This document shows, one piece after another, positions 59,901-64,000 of a DNA stretch of 64,000 bases. Below the pieces are notes generated by a model. That model ran no database searches. It was not told the origin of the DNA and saw nothing but the letters and a program-made list of their open reading frames with translations. Both the position numbers and the translations under genes were made by a program. Each line of letters starts with the position of its first letter. The first letter of the stretch is position 1. Origin of the DNA: Isochrysis galbana (Eukaryota; Haptophyta; Isochrysidales; Isochrysidaceae). The DNA is taken from the NCBI GenBank assembly GCA_018136815.1, contig CM030937.1:1809889-1873888 (forward strand). The letters run 5' to 3'.

Positions 59901-62789
59901 AGATGGAGGAGGTGGCGATGGCGAAGGTGGCGATGGCGGTGGTGCAGAAGGTGGCGGCGGTGCCGGTGGCGGGGGCGAGGGCGGTGGGGGCGAGGATGGT
60001 GGCGGCGAGGACGGTGGAGGCGACGGTGGAGGTGGTGTGGGTGGGAGTGGGGACGGCGGCGGAGACGACGGAGGCGGAGACGACGGAGGCGGGGACGGCG
60101 GCGGTAGCGGAGAGGGTGGCGGGGGTGAGGGAGGTGGAGGCGACGGTGGAGGTGGTGGAGGAGGTGGTGGAGATGGGGGTGGAGGCGACGGCATGAGCGG
60201 CGATTGAGGAGGAGGGGTTGGTAGCGGCGGCGAGTGTGGTGGGGAAGAGGGCGGCGGTGGCGACGGAAGAGGTTGTGAAGGTGGAGTCGGAGTGGGGGGC
60301 GGCGGAGAGGGAGGTGGTGGTGACGGCGGGGGCGGAGTAGGATGTGGTGGTAATGGGGGAAATGGCGATGGCGGAGGTGGCGACGGCGGTGGTGGCGAGG
60401 GAGTCGGGGGGGTTGCCGGAGGCGTTAGCGTTGGCGGAGAAGGGGGCCGAGGCGGAGCTTGGGGCGGTGGCTTTGCGGGGATTGGCGGCGCAGGCTTCGG
60501 AGGCGCGGGCAGCGAGAGCGGTGAAGGTGATTGAGGCGGCGGAGCGGTTGGTGATGACGTTTGCGCTAACGGTGGCGGTGTCGGGGGTGGATCAAACAGC
60601 ATCTTGTCTTGCGGCGGAATAGGCGGTGGTGTGGGTTGAGGCGGTGTGGGCAGCGAAGGCATGGGCTGCAGAGGCTGCGGCCGTGGCGGCGTGGGAATTG
60701 TTGGCGTATGCGGTGGTAGCAATGGGGGCAGCAGCCATGGCGGTGGTAGTGTAGGCGTGGGCGGCAGCGGCGGTGGCGTAGGCGTAGGATTAGGAGGAGG
60801 CGCACCAAGAGGAGGAGCGGGAGCTGGCGATAGCAGCGGTGCCGATGGCGGTGGTGATGATGGGGGCGGCGGCGATGGAGGTGGAGAGGACGGTCGTGGC
60901 GGTGTTGATGGTGGCGACACGGGTGGAGGAGTTGGAGGTGGTGGATACGAGCACTCGAGCGGCCCGTTGTAGCACGCCCCCTTCATTGTTTTCATAGGCC
61001 CATGTGGGGTGGCTAGTGCATCGAAATTATCGCCAACCGACTTAGCCCATAGGCAGCCATCAAAATGGCCTGCAGTAGCACTGAGCACGACGCGTGCGTT
61101 GGGAGCGAGCACTGTTGGCCCCCATTGCAGAACCTGTTGAGAGGACTGACAAAAACCGGTGAGGCAGATGGTCCCTTCGCCAAGGAAGACGATGAGAGTG
61201 TTGCCGTGGTTCTTCTGGTTGAGCAGCGTTGGCGCGACATCGCTCGCACAAAAACTAGCGCTGCACGCATTATCGTCAGGATTATCGGGTGCCATGCCTC
61301 CCTGATCGATTGCATACACCTCTTTGGTGCTAGAGCCATAGCTGTAAATGCATCCGGCAGCCCCGCAGTGCGCGAGGCCTTCAGCCAAGCGGCCAAAGTC
61401 GTCCCAAGTAAACTTGGGAGAAAACTCCTGCACGCTCGTGCTGAAGGTGACCTTACTTGGCGCCGCGATCTGCAGCCCACCACCAACGTACGTCGGCGGG
61501 CCCTTGAATCTTGAGCTGATGATTTGCATATAGTAGGGGGGCAAAGGGTTTGTAATGAGGCGGCCTCCAATGTGGATCGCCTTGAACACAGAACCCGCTG
61601 ACAGTTGCATGCTGCCTGGCGTGATGACAGCATATTCAGCGGCAGAGGAAGCGATCGGAGTCCCCGTTTCGAGATTTTCTGGAACCTCGCATTCGGACGG
61701 TGCCAACTCACGTTTGGTGTGCTGATGCTCGGTGTGTACGTGAGATCGCGCGGCGTATCTCAAAGAAGGCGACGGGGGAGATGGCAGTGGAGGCCGCGGG
61801 TGACGAGTCCACGTTCTGCCCGGCCGAACTCGCTGCGTCTCCCGCGGCGCAGCGCGCGTGGATACAGATGAATCCTCAGCAGTCGCGCCCTCTTTGGCAC
61901 GCGCGTGTACCTCTAGCTGCACGCGCTCAGCCAAGGAGCTGGGCCGAACGACTGCCGATCCCGCTTGTAGCGTGCGATGCACAGCAGTCCCGGCGCCAGA
62001 GTTGTGGTCGACGTGGAAGGTATGATTGGCACGAAGCGGAAGCACCAGGTTCGCAAGCTGAAACAAATGTGACACCATTGCCCCATCACCGTCTGAGAGC
62101 TGTCGAAGATCTGTTGCGCAGCCCTCGCCTCCTGCCTCATGGCAGCAAGCACAGATGGCTTGCACCTCGGGCAGGAGGCATAGCCTCTCGGGCTCGAGCG
62201 CCGCACAGCTACCTAGCATCGCGCGCAGCTTAGTATCTGCATGGACTTGAGCCGCGCCGGTTGGCCATCTTCGCGACAACCCGCCATCTGACAGCGGTGG
62301 CGCGCTGCCGCTTGAGCTGTTCCCGAGAAAGTCAATCCCACTGTTGGCAGCCGACAGCACAATACCGCCGTTGCTGGCATAGTAGCGAAAGTATCTAGCT
62401 GCACCCACGCCGGGTCGTACGTCAAAGCAATTGGCAGCAGCCCGAGACGCCCTGGACTCGCAGCGCCCCGCGACAAACGCCATTGCAAAGCCCTCCGAGA
62501 TCTCGAGGCATTCGGCTCGCTCTCGGTGCAACACGGGCGCGTGCGGGGAGTGAAGGTCGAGCCAAATACACGGAACGACGCCGACGAACACCTGAGCGGG
62601 CGCCAAGGGAGGCCGAAGCATCAGATAAAGCCGAGAAGCCCAGGAGGAGAAGAGAGGAGAGAGACAGAGGCGGTGGCCGCTGCTGACCTGCGGTTGCTCT
62701 TGGCCATCGTCTGGCTGCGAAAGCTGTGTTGCGGCGTGGACGGCAAGGAGGAGAGCGAGCCATGCGCTAGCTCGACCCCTGCCGCCCAT
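44928..62789 (-). CDS. Giant hydroxyproline-rich (SPPPP) surface glycoprotein with choice-of-anchor-A-like domain and C-terminal membrane anchor
   Basis: One frame of 5,953 codons runs from an ATG at 62787-62789 to TGA at 44928. A 96-bp in-frame intron (62592-62687) is likely, joining QEQPQ to VFVGVV and leaving about 5,921 residues. Order: signal peptide GRASAWLALLLAVHAATQ; Cys-containing region to about 330; choice-of-anchor-A-like domain at about 376-590 (AEYAVITPGSMQLS, VIVFLGEGT-like strand, TVLAPNARVVLSATAGHFDG followed by CLWAKS); about 4,850 residues of SPPPP/PPSPP repeat; then a C-terminal ectodomain at about 5,460-5,890. The ectodomain has paired Cys, N-glycosylation sequons and NGTVGDGRVDAFDLAVLTWI, a dockerin/EF-hand-like loop. 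A transmembrane helix (SWALVFVLVATLLFVCCMLV) and a short basic-acidic tail end it. Such proteins are extracellular, with prolines hydroxylated and glycosylated. It lacks a pherophorin domain. A second intron in the Arg-rich stretch near residues 305-360 is possible. Confidence 0.88.
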   Translation of the reverse strand: MGGRGRASAWLALLLAVHAATQLSQPDDGQEQPQVSSGHRLCLSPLFSSWASRLYLMLRPPLAPAQVFVGVVPCIWLDLHSPHAPVLHRERAECLEISEGFAMAFVAGRCESRASRAAANCFDVRPGVGAARYFRYYASNGGIVLSAANSGIDFLGNSSSGSAPPLSDGGLSRRWPTGAAQVHADTKLRAMLGSCAALEPERLCLLPEVQAICACCHEAGGEGCATDLRQLSDGDGAMVSHLFQLANLVLPLRANHTFHVDHNSGAGTAVHRTLQAGSAVVRPSSLAERVQLEVHARAKEGATAEDSSVSTRAAPRETQRVRPGRTWTRHPRPPLPSPPSPSLRYAARSHVHTEHQHTKRELAPSECEVPENLETGTPIASSAAEYAVITPGSMQLSAGSVFKAIHIGGRLITNPLPPYYMQIISSRFKGPPTYVGGGLQIAAPSKVTFSTSVQEFSPKFTWDDFGRLAEGLAHCGAAGCIYSYGSSTKEVYAIDQGGMAPDNPDDNACSASFCASDVAPTLLNQKNHGNTLIVFLGEGTICLTGFCQSSQQVLQWGPTVLAPNARVVLSATAGHFDGCLWAKSVGDNFDALATPHGPMKTMKGACYNGPLECSYPPPPTPPPVSPPSTPPRPSSPPPSPPPPSSPPPSAPLLSPAPAPPLGAPPPNPTPTPPPLPPTPTLPPPWLLPPLLPPHTPTIPTPPRPQPLQPMPSLPTPPQPTPPPIPPQDKMLFDPPPTPPPLAQTSSPTAPPPQSPSPLSLPAPPKPAPPIPAKPPPQAPPRPPSPPTLTPPATPPTPSPPPPSPPPPSPFPPLPPHPTPPPPSPPPPSPPPPTPTPPSQPLPSPPPPSSPPHSPPLPTPPPQSPLMPSPPPPSPPPPPPPPPSPPPPSPPPPSPLPPPSPPPSSPPPSSPPPSPLPPTPPPPSPPPSSPPPSSPPPPSPPPPAPPPPSAPPPSPPSPSPPPPSPPPPSLPPPSPTPPSPPPPSAPPPLPPSPSLPPPSPPPPTPPPPSLPPPSPTPPSPPPPSAPPPLPPSPSLPPPSPPPPTPPPPSPPPPPPSPPPPSPPPPSPPPSPPPPSPPPPSPPPPSLPSPSPPPPSPPPPSPSPPSPPLPSPPPPSPPPPSPPPPSPPPPSRPLPSPPPNSPPPPSPPPPSPPPPTLPPPSPPPPFPPPPSPPPASPPPPSAPPPSPTPSSPPPSPPSPSPPPPSSPPPSSPPPPPPPSSPPPPSPPPPSPPPPSPLLPSPPPPSPPPPPPPPPSPPPPSPPPPSPLPPPSPPPSSPPPSSPPPSPLPPTPPPPSPPPSSPPPPSPPPPSPPPPAPPPPSAPPPSPPSPSPPPPSPPPPSLPPPSPTPPSPPPPSAPPPLPPSPSLPPPSPPPPTPPPPFPPPSPTPPSPPPPSAPPPLPPSPSLPPPSPPPPTPPPPSPPPPPPSPPPPSPPPPSPPPSPPPPSPPPPSPPPPSLPSPSPPPPSPPPPSPSPPSPPLPSPPPPSPPPPSPPPPSPPPPSRPLPSPPPNSPPPPSPPPPSSPPPTLPPPSPPPPFPPPPSPPPASPPPPSAPPPSPTPSSPPPSPPSPSPPPPSSPPPSSPPPPPPPSSPPPPSPPPPSPPPPSPLMPSPPPPSPPPPPPPPPSPPPPSPPPPSPLPPPSPPPSSPPPSSPPPSPLPPTPPPPSPSPSSPPPPSPPPPSPPPPAPPPPSAPPPSPPSPSPPPPSPPPPSLPPPSPTPPSPPPPSAPPPLPPSPSLPPPSPPPPTPPPPSLPPPSPTPPSPPPPSAPPPLPPSPSLPPPSPPPPTPPPPSPPPPPPSPPPPSPPPPSPPPSPPPPSPPPPSPPPPSLPSPSPPPPSPPPPSPSPPSPPLPSPPPPSPPPPSPPPPSPPPPSQPLPSPPPNSPPPPSPPPPSPPPPTLPPPSPPPPFPPPPSPPPASPPPPSAPPPSPTPSSPPPSPPSPSPPPPSSPPPSSPPPPPPPSSPPPPSPPPPSPPPPSPLMPSPPPPSPPPPPPPPPSPQPPSPPPPSPLPPPSPPPSSPPPSSPPPSPLPPTPPPPSPSPSSPPPPSPPPPSPPPPAPPPPSAPPPSPPPPSPPPPSLPPPSPTPPSPPPPSAPPPLPPSPSLPPPSPPPPTPPPPSPPPHPPSPPPPSPPPPSPPPSPPPPSPPPPSPPPPSLPSPSPPPPSPPPPSPSPPSPPLPSPPPPSPPPPSPPPPSPPPPSQPLPSPPPNSPPPPSPPPPSSPPPTLPPPSPPPPFPPPPSPPPASPPPPSAPPPSPTPSSPPPSPPSPSPPPPSSPPPSSPPPPPPPSSPPPPSPPPPSPPPPSPLMPSPPPPSPPPPPPPPPSPPPPSPPPPSPLPPPSPPPSSPPPSSPPPSPLPPTPPPPSPPPSSPPPPSPPPPSPPPPAPPPPSAPPPSPPSPSPPPPSPPPPSLPPPSPTPPSPPPPSAPPPLPPSPSLPPPSPPPPTPPPPSPPPHPPSPPPPSPPPPSPPPSPPPPSPPPPSPPPPSLPSPSPPPPSPPPPSPSPPSPPLPSPPPPSPPPPSPPPPSPPPPSQPLPSPPPNSPPPPSPPPPSPPPPTLPPPSPPPPFPPPPSPPPASPPPPSAPPPSPTPSSPPPSPPSPSPPPPSSPPPSSPPPPPPPSSPPPPSPPPPSPPPPSPLLPSPPPPSPPPPPPPPPSPPPPSPPPPSPLPPPSPPPSSPPPSSPPPSPLPPTPPPPSPPPSSPPPPSPPPPSPPPPAPPPPSAPPPSPPSPSPPPPSPPPPSLPPPSPTPPSPPPPSAPPPLPPSPSLPPPSPPPPTPPPPFPPPSPTPPSPPPPSAPPPLPPSPSLPPPSPPPPTPPPPSPPPPPPSPPPPSPPPPSPPPSPPPPSPPPPSPPPPSLPSPSPPPPSPPPPSPSPPSPPLPSPPPPSPPPPSPPPPSPPPPSRPLPSPPPNSPPPPSPPPPSSPPPTLPPPSPPPPFPPPPSPPPASPPPPSAPPPSPTPSSPPPSPPSPSPPPPSSPPPSSPPPPPPPSSPPPPSPPPPSPPPPSPLMPSPPPPSPPPPPPPPPSPPPPSPPPPSPLPPPSPPPSSPPPSSPPPSPLPPTPPPPSPSPSSPPPPSPPPPSPPPPAPPPPSAPPPSPPSPSPPPPSPPPPSLPPPSPTPPSPPPPSAPPPLPPSPSLPPPSPPPPTPPPPSLPPPSPTPPSPPPPSAPPPLPPSPSLPPPSPPPPTPPPPSPPPPPPSPPPPSPPPPSPPPSPPPPSPPPPSPPPPSLPSPSPPPPSPPPPSPSPPSPPLPSPPPPSPPPPSPPPPSPPPPSQPLPSPPPNSPPPPSPPPPSPPPPTLPPPSPPPPFPPPPSPPPASPPPPSAPPPSPTPSSPPPSPPSPSPPPPSSPPPSSPPPPPPPSSPPPPSPPPPSPPPPSPLMPSPPPPSPPPPPPPPPSPQPPSPPPPSPLPPPSPPPSSPPPSSPPPSPLPPTPPPPSPSPSSPPPPSPPPPSPPPPAPPPPSAPPPSPPPPSPPPPSLPPPSPTPPSPPPPSAPPPLPPSPSLPPPSPPPPTPPPPSPPPHPPSPPPPSPPPPSPPPSPPPPSPPPPSPPPPSLPSPSPPPPSPPPPSPSPPSPPLPSPPPPSPPPPSPPPPSPPPPSQPLPSPPPNSPPPPSPPPPSSPPPTLPPPSPPPPFPPPPSPPPASPPPPSAPPPSPTPSSPPPSPPSPSPPPPSSPPPSSPPPPPPPSSPPPPSPPPPSPPPPSPLMPSPPPPSPPPPPPPPPSPPPPSPPPPSPLPPPSPPPSSPPPSSPPPSPLPPTPPPPSPPPSSPPPPSPPPPSPPPPAPPPPSAPPPSPPSPSPPPPSPPPPSLPPPSPTPPSPPPPSAPPPLPPSPSLPPPSPPPPTPPPPSPPPHPPSPPPPSPPPPSPPPSPPPPSPPPPSPPPPSLPSPSPPPPSPPPPSPSPPSPPLPSPPPPSPPPPSPPPPSPPPPSQPLPSPPPNSPPPPSPPPPSPPPPTLPPPSPPPPFPPPPSPPPASPPPPSAPPPSPTPSSPPPSPPSPSPPPPSSPPPSSPPPPPPPSSPPPPSPPPPSPPPPSPLMPSPPPPSPPPPPPPPPSPPPPSPPPPSPLPPPSPPPSSPPPSSPPPSPLPPTPPPPSPSPSSPPPPSPPPPSPPPPAPPPPSAPPPSPPPPSPPPPSLPPPSPTPPSPPPPSAPPPLPPSPSLPPPSPPPPTPPPPSPPPHPPSPPPPSPPPPSPPPSPPPPSPPPPSPPPPSLPSPSPPPPSPPPPSPSPPSPPLPSPPPPSPPPPSPPPPSPPPPSQPLPSPPPNSPPPPSPPPPSSPPPTLPPPSPPPPFPPPPSPPPASPPPPSAPPPSPTPSSPPPSPPSPSPPPPSSPPPSSPPPPPPPSSPPPPSPPPPSPPPPSPLMPSPPPPSPPPPPPPPPSPPPPSPPPPSPLPPPSPPPSSPPPSSPPPSPLPPTPPPPSPPPSSPPPPSPPPPSPPPPAPPPPSAPPPSPPSPSPPPPSPPPPSLPPPSPTPPSPPPPSAPPPLPPSPSLPPPSPPPPTPPPPSLPPPSPTPPSPPPPSAPPPLPPSPSLPPPSPPPPTPPPPSPPPPPPSPPPPSPPPPSPPPSPPPPSPPPPSPPPPSLPSPSPPPPSPPPPSPSPPSPPLPSPPPPSPPPPSPPPPSPPPPSRPLPSPPPNSPLPPSPPPPSPPPPTLPPPSPPPPFPPPPSPPPASPPPPSAPPPSPTPSSPPPSPPSPSPPPPSSPPPSFPPPSPPSPTPPILLPPPPSSPPPPSSPSPSLPPYRPPTPPLPSPPQPNPPLPLLPQPSPLPPLPPPPSSPPLFPPLPFPAPPAPPPPAPPPPSMPQPLQPPPSPPPPSPPPPSLPPPAPAPSSLSPHLPAAPPPSPLPPPTPPPSSPSPLPPSPHVPPPTTPQSPTPFPPSPSRPPPLPPPPLPSSPPPLPPSSSPPPPAPPPPSPPAPPPPSPPQPLQPPPSSPTPSPPPPSLPPQAPAPPSLPPPLQAPPPPYSPALSPPLLPLTQPSPPPSPPSPSPPPPYRPPTPPPPSPPQPKPPPPLPPQSSPPPQLRPPQSSPSPSPPPPFPPPPAAPAPYPPPSSPPTPSPPQPFPPQPAPPPPSPPSPPPPTSPPPSSPPPLPPPPRPSFSSPPPPLPPAPPPPLPPPPSPPPPTPPPPAPPPPTHPPPLPPPPSPPPPLPPPPPPPPAPPPPPPSTPQPLQPAPLPPPPSPAPPSLPPPAPAPPSSPSSSPAAPQPFPPPPSPPRPSSPKSSPPPPHVPPPTTPPSPSPSTPSPQPPLPPPPQSPSPSSSPPRSSPPSFPPPSPRPSSPLSPPPPSLPPSLPPSSPRPPPLPPQSSLSRSPPPPPALPQPSPSPPPSSTPLSPPSPLPPPAPPQPALPIPAQPPPELPPPTPPLPAPLRISAPPLLPQDLLLDPPTSPPSPPAPTPTTALPSPTSPLLTNPPQSPSSPPQPPVPTPLQLPQPPRSPIGTFPPVAPVDAILQRPRAPPSPPMSASPLYPADSLQLPPSAPLPSPPSPDVPPATEVPSNIPFEGGVACTLDFVSSGDGGISFTSDGNLAVEFALAEKIHLASQRYESNSPFTCLLDTAASTNTLSKFGVSDISPHPLLECLDIASSSTISGFTDGFFARSPEIRDTTDVLRGSADEPTLFGSIVQCANGTVGDGRVDAFDLAVLTWIIFRHTPYGDIPLNIQTVHTRNGTAFRCDDDVTTQQYALQLEENFCSAGQPQSQPRAPLQPPWRCLTAVVEPWSVTLEAGNWSRIRFFENAGVDDDKFVYALQLFLVGVGNALATLDELTPPERGCTGNSCAPSQAPDQVHVRVSRREDLEMSESYAGSCDTSSSPVFSAFFMRGRYAIGGSGTLSIVQDTPASACPIDIYIWVPAVLRNGLALNSSVSEPCGGAVGVLPGSMAMDGLTGAVQCTLACSNEEGDRQGLLPISENGGISWALVFVLVATLLFVCCMLVAFVLFLRGRISLRETKAPRVEDGAGANVHSGVGTPVDYRA
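46430..48715 (-). repeat. Irregular Pro-rich repeats flanking the macrosatellite (C-terminal side)
   Basis: This part of the giant gene is also SPPPP-rich but without the kilobase periodicity. It contains PxP blocks of different lengths and more variable residues (Leu, Gln, Thr, Ala). Two related sub-blocks can be seen, about 47870-48240 and 48300-48620, sharing RPPTPPLPSPPQP-type and HVPPPTTPQSP-type strings with 47150-47170. It looks like an older, diverged part of the same array. Confidence 0.75.
48716..60204 (-). repeat. Macrosatellite: eleven about 1-kb units in a 4,182-bp higher-order repeat
   Basis: The plus-strand landmark GGCGACGGCATGAGCGGCG (or its CAGGAG variant) ends each unit at about 49741, 50716, 51706, 52681, 53791, 54898, 55888, 56863, 57973, 59080 and 60190. 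Spacings are 975, 990, 975, 1110, 1107, 990, 975, 1110, 1107 and 1110 bp. All are multiples of three, so the reading frame is kept. The order 990-975-1110-1107 occurs twice with a period of exactly 4,182 bp. Marker variants repeat with the same period: GGTTGAGG at 52624 and 56806; CAGGAGCGG at 54898 and 59080; GGATGTGG at 51269 and 55451. Length classes come from a 120-bp block present once or twice, a 15-bp block present or absent, and a 3-bp loss. Confidence 0.95.
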
Positions 62790-62839
62790 CCCTGCGCGCG
62801 ATGGTCTCGCACGGGCGGGGGGAAGGTTGGGAGGCTGGG

Positions 62840-63148
62840 TGGGTAGAGAGGGGGTGAGAGAGAGCGAGAGAGACAGAGAGAGGAAGACCGAGAGACAGAG
62901 AGAGAGAGAGAATGGAGAGGGAGACGGAGAGCTAGAGGTTTATGGGGACAGGGAGGGAGAGAGAGAAATGGAGAGAGGAGGAGGGAGAGGCCTTCTTCGC
63001 TGCCCCCTCGCGACCGACTGGGACAGCGCTCTCTCTGCCCTCTCTCTCTCTCCTCTCTCTTCCCTTCCCCCCCCCCCCTTTTCTTTGTCTACGAGGAGCT
63101 CCAAATCCGTGGGGCGCGTTGCCGCCTAGGCTCAACCTCGCGAGTTGT

Positions 63149-63228
<80 letters not shown>

Positions 63229-63420
63229 CTCCTCTCTCCTCTCCCCTCTCCCCTCTCTCCTCTCTCCTCTCTCCTCTCTCCTCTCCCCTCTCCCCTCTCC
63301 CCTCTCTCCTCTCTCCTCGTCTCCCGCCGACCGCCCCCCCCCCTCCCCCAGTAGTATCTCCCCCCCCCCCGCCCACGGCGGCGCTGTGATGTCCTCAGAG
63401 AGTCCCAAGTGCTTCTGAGA
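62840..63420. repeat. GA tracts and (CT)n microsatellites upstream of the giant gene
   Basis: GA-rich from 62845 to 62990 (CT-rich on the sense strand of the giant gene, directly before its start), then a CT microsatellite at 63149-63223 followed by CCTCTCT and CCCCTCT repeats to about 63318, and C runs at 63330-63372. No coding signal. Confidence 0.9.
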
Positions 63421-64000
63421 CGCCGCGCCGCGCCCTTCCACCCCCCCCGCCGCCACAGCCGACGGAAGAGCCCGCCTTCTGTGCCCTCCGTCGAGGTTCA
63501 AATACGATCCCTCGACTTTCGGGCGGTTCCGGATGCATCGGCATAGTGGCACATACTGTGGACGACGGGATCACGAGTTGTCTGTACCTAGCCGCCCGCC
63601 AGCAGCGCGCCCCAATCTCAGGCGAGGCCATATGTGGAGAGAGAGGGAGAGAGAGCAGAGAGAGAGAGGGAGAGCCGAGAGAGAGCCGAGAGAGAGGGAT
63701 CAGATCATCCAATCTCAACTCTCGGCATGCAACTAAGTTTATACTTGGCGCCGCCGCGACTCCTCTCTCCCTCGGGCCCCCCGCCGAGGGCGGCCCCCCT
63801 GCCCCCACGGACCAGTCGCTGGCGAAGCGGCCGCGTCCACCCTCAGAGGCCGAGCAGGTGCGTGCGACCCCGGTCGCGCCGCACGGCCCGTGGCCCCGGC
63901 CACACTGCCCACAACAGCCATGCTGGCCCCCACCATGGGGGAAAGCAGGCTGCTGTCGCATTCGCGAATCGACACTCGTTAGGCTTCTCTTCGACGTTCG
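63420..64000. other. Right end of window, no firm gene
   Basis: GA-rich patches (63630-63700) precede a stretch at 63748-63857 whose plus-strand frame reads GAAATPLSLGPPAEGGPPAP then TDQSLAKRPRPPSEAEQ and meets a GTGCGT that could be a donor. This might be part of an exon of a gene continuing past the window, but the evidence is thin. Nothing else is recognisable. Confidence 0.3.

Noticed and set aside
48688-60207. Very long Gly-rich and Ala/Val/Glu-rich plus-strand ORFs (up to 1,375 codons)
   Set aside because: They are mirror frames of the SPPPP repeat: GC-rich codons without stop triplets. They lack signal peptides, flanking domains or sensible starts, whereas the minus-strand frame has all of these.
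44928-62789. Calling the giant protein a pherophorin
   Set aside because: The stalk is pherophorin-like, but the folded ends do not show the paired-Cys pherophorin (DUF3707) domain; the head fits choice-of-anchor A better.

Overview
The window is nuclear DNA from a eukaryotic microalga, most likely one with a secondary plastid (haptophyte-like; I cannot fix the lineage). Reasons: GT-AG introns split several genes (kinesin-8, PTGES2-like, BSD-domain, phosphate transporter); one or two proteins carry signal-peptide plus transit-like N-termini; genes are GC-rich; a giant SPPPP-type hydroxyproline-rich wall/surface glycoprotein is present; and the spacers hold eukaryotic transposon debris (LINE, Ty3, hAT, MITE). 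Nothing looks bacterial in organisation: no operons, no Shine-Dalgarno sites.

Layout. 1-3.9 kb: gene-free repeat land with a perfect 29-bp hairpin and copies of several dispersed repeats. 4-6.3 kb: filamin-repeat protein (-). 6.8-8.1 kb: broken phage/large-virus-type DNA methyltransferase abutting a LINE ORF1 remnant. 8.4-11.9 kb: kinesin-8 (-). 12.9-15.5 kb: Ty3 reverse transcriptase and hAT transposase remnants. 16.0-17.4 kb: prostaglandin E synthase 2-like protein (+, 4 exons). 18-20 kb: repeats. 20.3-21.6 kb: tandem BSD-domain gene (+). 23.0-23.1 kb: 100-N assembly gap that truncates a gene. 24-26.4 kb: LINE reverse transcriptase broken up by two related 0.5-kb insertions. 26.8-28.5 kb: multi-pass membrane protein of unknown family (-). 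29.3-31.4 kb: PHO84/PHT1-like phosphate transporter (+). 31.7-33.1 kb: microsatellites and minisatellites. 33.1-34.7 kb: long LINE ORF1 (-). 35.1-36.0 kb: DUF2993/LmeA-like protein (+). 36.5-38.1 kb: helicase gene fragment and a LINE RT/ORF1 head-to-head chimera. 38.2-38.8 kb: CBS-pair protein (+). 39.3-39.9 kb: frameshifted aspartyl/asparaginyl beta-hydroxylase in a locally AT-richer island. 41.5-42.4 kb: plastid-type precursor with one membrane span (-). 43.2-43.8 kb: MITE. 44.9-62.8 kb: one giant gene for a 5.9-kilo-residue proline-rich surface protein (-). 62.8-64 kb: simple repeats.

The most striking object is the giant gene. A signal peptide, a choice-of-anchor-A-like domain, about 4,850 residues of SPPPP repeat, a C-terminal ectodomain with a dockerin/EF-hand-like motif and a final transmembrane helix are read from one 17.9-kb frame with one small in-frame intron. 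Its core, 48.7-60.2 kb, is a macrosatellite of eleven units of about 1 kb, arranged in a higher-order repeat whose 4,182-bp period is present twice.

The host genes do not form a pathway; they look like independent single genes separated by transposon-rich spacers. A recurring feature is a sense-strand polypyrimidine (CTCTCC) tract just upstream of start codons. All calls come from reading the sequence by eye. Domain names rest on recognised motifs, and no database search was run.
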